IMG/VR virus record: IMGVR_UViG_3300034521_000180
Coordinates: 1 to 20,783 of that record
Strand: one strand, 5' to 3'
Source of the DNA: a virus
DNA: 20,783 bases
Below, one piece after another: positions 1-5,707 of this stretch. Both the position numbers and the translations under genes were made by a program. The notes under the pieces are model-generated. The model saw only the letters and a list, made by a program, of their open reading frames with translations. It ran no database searches and had not been told where the DNA came from. Numbering within the stretch: the stretch's first letter is position 1; each line of letters begins with the position of its first letter.

Positions 1-164
1 TGCTGCGCCACATGGGTTGGGTCGAAGCGGCTGACCTGATCGTTAAAGGTATGGAAGGCGCGATTAACGCGAAAACCGTAACCTATGACTTCGAACGTCT
101 GATGGATGGCGCTAAGCTGCTGAAGTGTTCTGAGTTTGGTGACGCAATCATCGACAACATGTAA
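1..164 (+). CDS. icd: Isocitrate dehydrogenase (NADP+), C-terminal 53 codons
   Basis: The frame from base 3 reads [20 protein letters not shown] and on to the ending [12 protein letters not shown], then TAA at 162-164. This matches from memory the C-terminus of enterobacterial NADP-dependent isocitrate dehydrogenase, which oxidatively decarboxylates isocitrate to 2-oxoglutarate in the TCA cycle. The 5' part lies outside the window. Phage 21 and e14 integrate within the 3' end of icd and supply a replacement C-terminus of about this length. The visible codons may therefore be phage-derived, with the displaced host 3' end lying at the far prophage junction; that is inference. The reading frame is intact and an e14-type integrase lies 0.65 kb downstream. 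Confidence 0.95.
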   Translation, partial: LRHMGWVEAADLIVKGMEGAINAKTVTYDFERLMDGAKLLKCSEFGDAIIDNM

Positions 165-186
165 TCCAGATACTGGGTTGTATGAG

Positions 187-214
187 AACGGGAGCCAATT
201 GGTTCCCGTTTTTA
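187..214 (+). terminator. Rho-independent terminator after icd
   Basis: A 10-bp stem (187-196 with 201-210, one G-T pair) around the loop AATT is followed by a T-rich tract. It lies 23 bases after the icd stop codon and would end icd transcription before the prophage genes. Confidence 0.85.
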
Positions 215-232
215 TTATTAGTTTTCGAACGG

Positions 233-254
233 TTATCAAAATTTTATCAAAATC
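233..254 (+). promoter_or_regulatory. att-arm sites: IHF-type motif and repeated TTATCAAAAT
   Basis: TTATCAAAAT occurs at 233-242 and again at 244-253, an 11-bp spacing close to one helical turn. Bases 234-246 fit the IHF consensus WATCAANNNNTTR exactly. The position between icd and int suits arm-type sites of an attachment region that bind integrase, excisionase or IHF. The function is inferred from position and motif only. Confidence 0.45.
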
Positions 255-322
255 GTTTAACAAAATGGAACAAGTCGCTTAGCATTGGATGTATTGCGAT
301 AGAACTAAAAGGAGAATTTTAA

Positions 323-787
323 GTGCACTATAAAGATATATTGAAGCATATTTCTGGAATTAGTTGTCCTTTGTTTGGAATTCAATGGAATCCACCAACT
401 TACTCGTCTGACATTGCAAGAGAAATTGTTTTATTTTTAGAAAACAAAAGGGTGTTATTTGATTTTCCACAGAATGAAGTAATTAATATATGTATATTAA
501 GTGCAAACGAAATCAGAGTGGAATTGGTTAACCAGCAAAAAAAAACTAATGACACAAAATTAAATGAAGTGATTCGAAAAATGCTGTATTGCACTCGTGA
601 TTTTGTAAACAAAGCAGAACAGATATCCTTGGGGACAAATACGGTTGTTATGCAGTCGATGTTGGAAAGGGAGTTACTCGGATATAGACGTAAGATGGGA
701 AACCTAATCGCAATATTAAGCGTGAGATATGGTATAGATGTAGGTGATGAATTGGCTGTTATCCTCCCTTTGGTAAATTTTGAGTAA
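323..787 (+). CDS. Hypothetical protein, probable DUF6650 family, at attL
   Basis: A 154-residue soluble protein starting at GTG 323, with AAGGAG at 309-314 as ribosome binding site. The N-terminal pattern (KDILKHISGISCPLFGIQWNPP, SSDIAREIVLFLENKRVL) and the C-terminal IAILSVRYGIDVGDELAVILP resemble the uncharacterised DUF6650 family as I remember it; a search would confirm this. No catalytic motif, signal peptide or membrane segment is evident. The gene is AT-rich compared with the phage replication genes and lies alone at the prophage edge, convergent with int, from which a shared hairpin separates it. This looks like an accessory cargo gene, and its function is unknown. Confidence 0.75.
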   Translation: MHYKDILKHISGISCPLFGIQWNPPTYSSDIAREIVLFLENKRVLFDFPQNEVINICILSANEIRVELVNQQKKTNDTKLNEVIRKMLYCTRDFVNKAEQISLGTNTVVMQSMLERELLGYRRKMGNLIAILSVRYGIDVGDELAVILPLVNFE

Positions 788-789
788 CG

Positions 790-813
790 ATAAAGGAGCA
801 ATTGCTCCTTTAT
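790..813. terminator. Bidirectional hairpin between the attL gene and int
   Basis: A perfect 10-bp inverted repeat (790-799 with 804-813) around AATT lies between two convergent genes and includes the int stop codon. A-rich left and T-rich right stem ends make it usable on either strand. No long T tract follows, so its strength is uncertain. Confidence 0.6.
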
Positions 814-1937
814 AAGCATACGTTTATCCAATCTTTACCTCGATCGTCATGATACCGAGCTGTTTGATTAGGGGATTTGTGCCCCAACAGTTTCTGGGTA
901 TCGATACCCTGTGCCACGTAAAGACGCTCTGCTAAAGATCGTTGTTCGTGGAACGTGGCCGGCGTACCTTCCTCCCAATTAATTTCAGCTTCATCACGTG
1001 CCCTACTGAAATTCATTGTTATGGTGTTTGACTTCACCTTTGCGCCACGCTCAGCCTGTGAGGTGGATCGGAAAAAATGTATTAAGAATGGGCTGACTGC
1101 GTAGTCGCGGCAACGACATACAACATCGCGCAGGCTCCAGTTGATAGCATTCAAACGCAGGGAAAGAGGAATAGCTATTTTGCTGCCGGTTTTTTCCTGT
1201 TCGATATGCAAATGATCATCCCAGATATCGCTAAATTTCATTTTGGATATGTCACCAAGACGTTGCCCGGTTACAAGGGCAAGCAGCATCGCATTCCCCA
1301 TATACTGATGTTTCTTGTCTGCGATCTCGAAAATCTTCTGCCACTCATCGAGACTAAGTCGTTGTCTGGTAATCTTGCGCCTAGGCTGTTTAGTAGCAAG
1401 GGCAGGGTTGTGACCAGGCGGCACTTCACCGTAGTGTTGGGCCTCTTTGAATACATCGATCAGAACTGAGCGAACAACTTGTGCCATTCTTGGTTGGCCT
1501 GCAGATAGATACTCTTCAAGAATTTGAGCAATATCCCTGACATCAACAGAAGATATTAGCTTCATTCCCGCACGTTCTTTGAGAAGTGCAACTGGCTTGG
1601 CTTTTTGTTTATACGTATTCTCCTTGATATCACCTGAAGCGAATCTTTCCTCCTGAATTTTCCAGTATCGCTCAAGCCAAGTAACAGTCGTAATTGCTTT
1701 ACCCTTGCTATTAGCGATTCGATCGCTAATAGCCAGTACCTGTCTTGAACGCTGCTCAGCAAGTCTTGCGTTTGCCTCAGTAGCAATTGCTCTAGCCTCA
1801 GCTTCATCAGTACCTAGGCTGTGAAATTTTCCAGTCGCAGGGTGCTTGTACCGCCAATAAACTTTATTGACTTTCCGACTGTAGAGTGGATAGAGGTTAG
1901 GTATTGATACATTATTTTTACGTGGTCTCGCAGCCAT
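810..1937 (-). CDS. intE: Tyrosine recombinase (integrase), e14 IntE type
   Basis: A site-specific recombinase that inserts and excises the prophage at icd. From the ATG at 1935-1937 it is 375 residues, the length I recall for K-12 e14 IntE, and it begins MAARPRKNNVSIPNLYPLYS as that protein nearly does. A longer frame to 2015 exists but adds 26 residues overlapping xis. An N-terminal arm-binding region precedes a SAM-like core-binding domain (about 82-180) and the catalytic domain. Catalytic residues visible are R226 (TGQR), H330 and R333 (HEQR), H353 (LLGH) and the nucleophile Y362. It overlaps xis by 20 bases, which implies coupled expression from the leftward transcript. Confidence 0.95.
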   Translation of the reverse strand: MAARPRKNNVSIPNLYPLYSRKVNKVYWRYKHPATGKFHSLGTDEAEARAIATEANARLAEQRSRQVLAISDRIANSKGKAITTVTWLERYWKIQEERFASGDIKENTYKQKAKPVALLKERAGMKLISSVDVRDIAQILEEYLSAGQPRMAQVVRSVLIDVFKEAQHYGEVPPGHNPALATKQPRRKITRQRLSLDEWQKIFEIADKKHQYMGNAMLLALVTGQRLGDISKMKFSDIWDDHLHIEQEKTGSKIAIPLSLRLNAINWSLRDVVCRCRDYAVSPFLIHFFRSTSQAERGAKVKSNTITMNFSRARDEAEINWEEGTPATFHEQRSLAERLYVAQGIDTQKLLGHKSPNQTARYHDDRGKDWINVCL

Positions 1938-2163
1938 CGCTGAGGATCCTTTGCAATTTTGGTGAATCAGATTTCTTGATAACCGGCGCAGCAAGTTCTC
2001 CAACCAATTCTGCATCCTCCCTCACTCTCCAGAGCCTACCTTGTTTCATGGCTGGTGGAGAAAAGAGGTTTTGCTTAGCGTAACGGCGCAATGTCGAGAC
2101 GCTAGGTGGATTGCTTCTGTATTTATCAGTTGCCCATTCTTCAAGAGTTAACATCTGAATCAT
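1918..2163 (-). CDS. xisE: Excisionase, e14 XisE type
   Basis: An 81-residue basic DNA-binding protein with a winged-helix (MerR/Xis-like) N-terminus: LTLEEWATDKYRSNPPSVST followed by LRRYAKQNLFSPP and a conserved GRLWRVRED motif. It would bend att DNA and direct integrase to excision. The start at ATG 2161-2163 has GGAG eight bases upstream; an alternative start is the fourth codon. It is directly upstream of and overlapping int, as in e14. The C-terminus ends SDGCETT. Confidence 0.88.
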   Translation of the reverse strand: MIQMLTLEEWATDKYRSNPPSVSTLRRYAKQNLFSPPAMKQGRLWRVREDAELVGELAAPVIKKSDSPKLQRILSDGCETT

Positions 2164-2179
2164 GCGTCATTCTCCATTT

Positions 2180-2199
2180 AAACCGGCTGCACCCGGTTT
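2180..2199. repeat. Hairpin upstream of xis
   Basis: A perfect 7-bp inverted repeat (AAACCGG with CCGGTTT, 6-base loop) lies between the membrane-protein gene and the xis ribosome binding site. No T tract follows on either strand, so a simple terminator is unlikely. RNA processing or translation control of xis is possible but unproven. Confidence 0.4.
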
Positions 2200-2211
2200 G
2201 CTAAAATATAA

Positions 2212-3039
2212 TTATTTTATCACGCTAAATGCCATTAAAACTTCTAAACTGTATCTCCTATAAAACTTGACAAACCCCGAGTAAAATATATATGTAAGTG
2301 AAAGCGTGTATATCAAGGCTAATATATTAAATCCAATAGTGATATCTGAAGAGTAATGTACTATTGCTGTTATGGTTGAAACCCAGAAAAAAATAAGAAA
2401 TACAAAGCAAACATTCCGACAAAACCCATACAAAGCAACGTAGTTTTGTATTTTTGCTTGATGTTGTGCTGAATGTTCATAGGCGTAGTGATAAGCTAGT
2501 CGAAAAAGATCTCCTTCTAAAGCATAAGGTGTTTTTAGTTGATTTAACTTTATAGAGAAATTTCTGTCGTAGGCTTTATCGAGCATTTCCCATAGCGGGA
2601 TAGCCAGTTCCTTAGTTAATTCCCTTGAGTAAAACATATTAAATGTTATCTTGTCTATTATCAAAATTGGCAGTAGTAATAAATTTACCAAGAGGTACTT
2701 TAAAGCTCTAACTTTGCTTTTTGATTTTTCAATTTTAAAGTTATTATTCATTCTCCAAAACAAGTATATAGAGGGGTATTCTAGTGAGTCATTCATGTAT
2801 TTTTCAATGAAAAAAGCTGATACAATTGAGATAGCATGACCAATAACGTATGCTAATATTACTGCTGAGGTATATCCCAGTAAACTAAGTGCATTAGCTT
2901 GTTCTTGCGCAATCTTTTTTAATTGCAGAATAACTTCCCATTCGAGAGTGATACCACAAAAATAGAATAGATAGAGGAATAATCCACCTGGGATAAGATA
3001 TCCTAAAAAATCATAAATTGAGAATGGATTTTGATTCAT
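2212..3039 (-). CDS. Multi-pass inner-membrane protein, function unknown
   Basis: 275 residues, start ATG at 3037-3039 with GGGAAG upstream. The N-terminus NPFSIYDFLGYLIPGGLFLY leads into a hydrophobic segment (about 9-28). Further likely membrane segments are at about 52-77, 111-129, 205-226 and 233-253. Between the third and fourth lies a roughly 75-residue polar loop (SRELTKELAIPLWEMLDKAY and onward) that could be cytoplasmic. I do not recognise the family. The gene is strongly AT-rich, unlike int/xis and the replication genes, and sits in the left operon between xis and the repressor region. Lambdoid phages often carry exclusion or defence genes there. A role in superinfection exclusion is inference from position and topology only. 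Confidence 0.8.
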   Translation of the reverse strand: MNQNPFSIYDFLGYLIPGGLFLYLFYFCGITLEWEVILQLKKIAQEQANALSLLGYTSAVILAYVIGHAISIVSAFFIEKYMNDSLEYPSIYLFWRMNNNFKIEKSKSKVRALKYLLVNLLLLPILIIDKITFNMFYSRELTKELAIPLWEMLDKAYDRNFSIKLNQLKTPYALEGDLFRLAYHYAYEHSAQHQAKIQNYVALYGFCRNVCFVFLIFFWVSTITAIVHYSSDITIGFNILALIYTLSLTYIFYSGFVKFYRRYSLEVLMAFSVIK

Positions 3040-3403
3040 TTAACTTCCCACTGTCATCTGTTAACAGAAAATTCGTTTTAGAATTCATATTTATTTAGTC
3101 TTTAAATGGTATAATCTAGCATGCTAAGACATGGTTGCTTTACCTCTTTAAATTTTAATCGTCAAGCATATTATGCCAAAAATATTCACTTCAGCAAAAT
3201 TAATTATATCACCTAGTCGTTGCTACTCGAGTTGAGTAATACAATACCCAGGACTTCATTGCCAATGCTATCGTTAGAAATTCTAGCCATTGATCTTCTG
3301 GTTACCTCCAGACGTGTAATACACTAAATGGAAACGAACTCCGACTTTTATATAACTGCAATCCCTCGCAGGTTGATAAAGGAATTTACTTGCATGTTGT
3401 AAT
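3040..3403. other. AT-rich non-coding stretch
   Basis: No convincing gene on either strand. The only signal noted is an extended -10 promoter-like sequence, TGGTATAAT at 3107-3115 on the plus strand, with no good -35 and no gene downstream in that direction. The stretch separates the terminator of the left leader from the membrane-protein gene. Confidence 0.4.
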
Positions 3404-3454
3404 CTGAAAAAGGCTGGCGGTTACCGGACAAACGGGAAAACACCGGGCCGCCAG
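3404..3454 (-). terminator. Strong leftward rho-independent terminator (tL-like)
   Basis: Read on the minus strand, CTGGCGG (3454-3448) pairs perfectly with CCGCCAG (3420-3414). An inner CCGG/CCGG pairing (3443-3446 with 3424-3427) extends the stem, and CCTTTTTC follows. It would stop the leftward early transcript about 340 bases after its start, before the membrane-protein, xis and int genes. Those genes would then need read-through or antitermination. Confidence 0.75.
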
Positions 3455-3748
3455 AATAGGGAAGTACTTGTTATTGCTTTGACCTGCTTTTAACCACATC
3501 AGGCGCGGTGTTAGGTATCTTCGGGCGGGGTGCTAAGGGGGTGATTAGCCCTTGCCCTTAACACTCCTGCTGGTTTTGGTATTCCTGGCTTGGGTATCGC
3601 CACCAGCTATAGGAATTTGACTACGAGTTGCGGTTAATCAGGCCGCGCCTCTGTTACCCCTCCCGAAGACACCTGTCAGCGAATCATCCGGTTATTCATA
3701 TGCCACCGGCGGCTACTTCGTGGGCGTCCTGCCTGTTCGCTGTTGATG
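3405..3748 (-). ncRNA. Structured leader RNA of the leftward early transcript
   Basis: On the minus strand, bases 3673-3656 pair with 3531-3514 in 17 of 18 positions. Inside lie a 6-bp hairpin (3607-3602 with 3574-3569) and a 10-position stem (3564-3555 with 3539-3530, one G-U pair); the last shares two bases with the closing helix. A terminator ends the unit. One frame carries fragments like SSGGVTEARP and AGVLRARANHPLSTPPEDT, which I associate with Ash-type phage reading frames, but in-frame stop codons break it. The longest open piece is GTG 3603 to 3511 (30 residues). RNA pairing rather than protein therefore seems to be conserved. Leader RNAs that cause early termination are known in P4 (CI) and P1 (C4); membership in that group is inference. 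Confidence 0.5.
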
Positions 3749-3753
3749 AATAA

Positions 3754-3782
3754 AATCTAACTTAACTTAGCCTTTAGATCAA
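3754..3782 (-). promoter_or_regulatory. Probable leftward early promoter with operator
   Basis: On the minus strand, TTGATC (3782-3777), a 17-bp spacer and TAGATT (3759-3754) form a sigma-70-type promoter. AATCTAACTT at 3754-3763 is the exact reverse complement of AAGTTAGATT at the cro promoter. CTTAACTTAG (3761-3770) and a CTTAG...TTAAG element (3802-3818) are adjacent. CI and Cro therefore probably act here too. Confidence 0.6.
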
Positions 3783-3836
3783 GAAAAAACACCAAACTAT
3801 TCTTAGCTTGATGTTAAGAGGAAGGTTAGAGGTGGG

Positions 3837-4463
3837 TTAAAGCTCGTACTGAACGCCTTTGACAACGCCGATGATCAGGCAATTACCGTTAATCGAAATG
3901 TTTGGATAGCGTGGATTTAAGGGAACTAAGAACTTTTGAGGCCCATCGATGACAAGTTTTTTTACAGTAGCCTCGTTTGTCCCATCAAGCCTGGCTACGA
4001 CTATCTTTCCATGAATTGGCTCTGCATCTGGATCTACTATGACCGTTGCCCCTTCAGGGATTGTTGGGAGGCCATTAGGGTTTGTCATCGAATCACCTTT
4101 AACCTCCAATGCAAAGGAGCTATCCCCTATCCGGAGTGATGTCTCTATCCACTTATCTACTTCGCTGAAAACTTCTGCTGCTTTACATTCTGTAAACTGT
4201 CCAGCCTGAACCCAGGATATCACCGGAATCCTTCGCATCTTGGTTATCAGATTGCCTTCAAATTCAGTGCCATAAAGTATGTAATCAATTGATGTGTTGA
4301 AATACTTCGCAAGTTTCGCAAGTGACTCGCCGCCTGGCACATTAACGTCTTTTTCCCAATACCCAACCGCCACATCACTAACACCGCAGAACTTACCCAG
4401 TTCTTTCTGCGAGGTTTTGGTTATGCGCCTGAGAGCTTTGATGCGCTGACCGACAGTTTCCAT
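3837..4463 (-). CDS. cohE: CI-type prophage repressor, HTH plus S24 LexA-like domain
   Basis: 208 residues. An XRE helix-turn-helix domain fills about 5-62 (SQKELGKFCGVSDVAVGYWE). The C-terminal half (about 78-205) is a LexA/S24 autoprotease domain with cleavage site A87-G88 (VQAGQF), nucleophile S125 (KGDSM) and likely general base K168 (EATVKKL). It keeps the prophage silent by binding early operators and should self-cleave on RecA filaments after DNA damage, so the prophage is probably SOS-inducible. It is divergent from cro across a 102-base control region, the same arrangement as e14 cohE/croE. The symbol follows that synteny; plain cI is equally apt. Confidence 0.93.
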   Translation of the reverse strand: METVGQRIKALRRITKTSQKELGKFCGVSDVAVGYWEKDVNVPGGESLAKLAKYFNTSIDYILYGTEFEGNLITKMRRIPVISWVQAGQFTECKAAEVFSEVDKWIETSLRIGDSSFALEVKGDSMTNPNGLPTIPEGATVIVDPDAEPIHGKIVVARLDGTNEATVKKLVIDGPQKFLVPLNPRYPNISINGNCLIIGVVKGVQYEL

Positions 4464-4489
4464 TTGAACACCATAAATAAATTAAAAGG

Positions 4490-4557
4490 CTAAGCAATCT
4501 TAGTTTTTATTGACCAAAGTTAGATTGGTTATTAATATCTAATCAAACTTAGCTAAG
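4490..4557. promoter_or_regulatory. Repressor/Cro operator cluster between cI and cro
   Basis: The region holds several related inverted elements: CTAAG-CAAT-CTTAG (4490-4503); AAGTTAGATT (4517-4526) facing AATCAAACTT (4541-4550); and the palindrome CTTAGCTAAG (4548-4557). They cover the rightward promoter and the likely cI promoter. The same cores recur near the leftward promoter (3754-3818). Confidence 0.6.
4510..4538 (+). promoter_or_regulatory. Rightward early promoter (PR)
   Basis: TTGACC (4510-4515), a 17-bp spacer and TAATAT (4533-4538) lie 28 bases before the cro start codon and inside the operator cluster. Spacing and both hexamers fit sigma-70 well. Confidence 0.8.
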
Positions 4558-4565
4558 GAGGCGTT

Positions 4566-4793
4566 ATGACAACCGATGATATTGAAAACTACTTTGGCAG
4601 TACTGAGAAGGTTGCCGAATTTTTTGGAATCACAAGCGAGGCTGTTTACCAGTGGCGTAATAGAACTGGTCGCCTTATCCCAAAAGGGCGTGCAGCTGAA
4701 GCAGCCTATCGGACCGGGGGGAAATTGGTTTTTCATCCCGACCTTTACGAAAAGCGTAGCGATGCTTCAGTAAAACTCAAACCACAGGAATAA
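4566..4793 (+). CDS. croE: Cro-type early repressor
   Basis: 75 residues with a helix-turn-helix: YFGSTEKVAEFFGITSEAVYQWRNR, then a short C-terminal segment. It matches the small Cro family (P22/e14 type) in size, position and HTH pattern. It is the first gene of the rightward operon, preceded by a full AAGGAGG ribosome binding site at 4555-4561. It would bind the shared operators, shut off cI and dampen early transcription during lytic growth. Confidence 0.88.
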   Translation: MTTDDIENYFGSTEKVAEFFGITSEAVYQWRNRTGRLIPKGRAAEAAYRTGGKLVFHPDLYEKRSDASVKLKPQE

Positions 4794-4803
4794 GGGGGTA
4801 GCT

Positions 4804-5355
4804 GTGGGTAACGAACCTATTTGGAAAGTCGAACGTCAGCCAGCCTGGCTGGTGGCGGCGATAAAAAAAACGATCACCGATCTTCCTGGTGGTTATGCCG
4901 AGGCGGCGGAATGGTTGGGCGTGACAGAGAACGCATTGTTTAACCGCCTTCGTGTTGACGGCGACCAGATCTTCCCACTGGGCTGGGCAATGGTTTTACA
5001 ACGTGCTGGTGGTTCAACTCATATCGCTGATGCCGTTGCGCGCCATTCTCAGGGCGTATTTGTACCACTGGCAGATGTTGATGATCTGGATAACGCCGAC
5101 ATAAATCAGCGCCTGATGGAGTCCATTGAATGGATAGGCCGTCATTCTAATTTTGTACGTAAAGCCACGGCTGATGGGGTAATTGACGCAGATGAGCGTG
5201 CTCAGATTGAGGAAAACAGCTATCAGGTTATCGCGAAGTTCCAGGAGCACGTAACGCTTCTTTATCGAGTTTTTTGTGTCGCTGAAAAGAGTGACGCCCG
5301 CGAGTGTGCAGCTCCGGGCGCCTTGGCGAACAACTCTTCGAGTATGGAGAAATAA
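4804..5355 (+). CDS. ymfL: YmfL-family regulator (CII-position protein)
   Basis: 183 residues from GTG 4804, 10 bases after the cro stop, with a G-rich ribosome binding site. The N-terminal half holds an HTH-like segment, PGGYAEAAEWLGVTENALFN. The middle has an acidic stretch (LADVDDLDNADINQ) and the second half is mainly helical (EHVTLLYRVFCVAEKSDARE). It corresponds to YmfL, which follows croE in e14 and is treated as a putative regulator in the position where lambda has CII. Its DNA target is unknown; a CII-like role is inference from gene order and HTH content. Confidence 0.85.
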   Translation: MGNEPIWKVERQPAWLVAAIKKTITDLPGGYAEAAEWLGVTENALFNRLRVDGDQIFPLGWAMVLQRAGGSTHIADAVARHSQGVFVPLADVDDLDNADINQRLMESIEWIGRHSNFVRKATADGVIDADERAQIEENSYQVIAKFQEHVTLLYRVFCVAEKSDARECAAPGALANNSSSMEK

Positions 5356-5360
5356 TCCGC

Positions 5361-5687
5361 ATGAGCAGTTTAACGGCTTTTAACCGTTTACCGCAACTCA
5401 GGATGATCCCGGTTTCGGGTACTCCGTTGTTTCGGTATGAACGCAGATTATCAAACCGCTGGGTTCCGTGTAACCACAGTAGGGCGGTTTCAATTGTGGG
5501 GGTCTACAACCGGAGGGCAAAACGCCTGTGCGCGAACTTAACCGAAGGTTCAAAGACCACCGCGGAGTGCCAGTCCGTGTTATCCGCTGGGAGCCAGAAA
5601 CACAGCGCGTTATGTATCTGCGTGATGGCTACCCGCACGAATGCTTCAGCCCACTTGAGCATTTCAGGCAAAAGTTCAGGGAGATAA
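5361..5687 (+). CDS. YmfM-position protein, candidate cell-division inhibitor
   Basis: 108 residues from ATG 5361 (MSSLTAFNRLPQLRMIPVSG), 5 bases after the ymfL stop. The first 60 residues are basic with two patterns typical of real protein (RYERRLSNRWVPCNHSRAV, IVGVYNRRAKRL). The last 50, rich in S, T and A, overlap the next gene in another frame. In e14 the order croE, ymfL, ymfM, then a replication-gene remnant places YmfM here, and its length of about 112 residues is similar. YmfM is reported as an SOS-induced division inhibitor. I cannot verify sequence identity, so I leave the symbol blank. The extended overlap means the true end may differ. Confidence 0.6.
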   Translation: MSSLTAFNRLPQLRMIPVSGTPLFRYERRLSNRWVPCNHSRAVSIVGVYNRRAKRLCANLTEGSKTTAECQSVLSAGSQKHSALCICVMATRTNASAHLSISGKSSGR

Positions 5688-5707
5688 CGGACGATCATGA
5701 GCACTAA
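5528..5707 (+). CDS. DUF4222 family small protein
   Basis: 59 residues from GTG 5528, preceded by GGAGGG at 5512-5517. The sequence VRELNRRFKDHRGVPVRVIR, then WEPETQRVMYLRDGYPHECF and an RQKF motif, matches the DUF4222 family of small basic lambdoid proteins. It overlaps the previous gene by 160 bases in a different frame and the next by 11. Its function is unknown. The match to a known family makes this frame firmer than the overlapping one. Confidence 0.8.
   Translation: MRELNRRFKDHRGVPVRVIRWEPETQRVMYLRDGYPHECFSPLEHFRQKFREITDDHEH

Noticed and set aside
400-831. Long minus-strand open frame opposite the attL gene
   Set aside because: It lies wholly against the better supported plus-strand gene, has no good ribosome binding site and reads as low-quality antisense.
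2180-2199. Terminator before xis
   Set aside because: The stem is good but no T tract follows on either strand.
3107-3115. TGGTATAAT extended -10 promoter on the plus strand
   Set aside because: No -35 partner and no downstream plus-strand gene; noted only as a chance-level motif.
3511-3603. 30-codon minus-strand frame with Ash-like sequence
   Set aside because: It is only a fragment between stop codons within a strongly paired RNA, with no ribosome binding site of note; treated as part of the structured RNA, not a gene.
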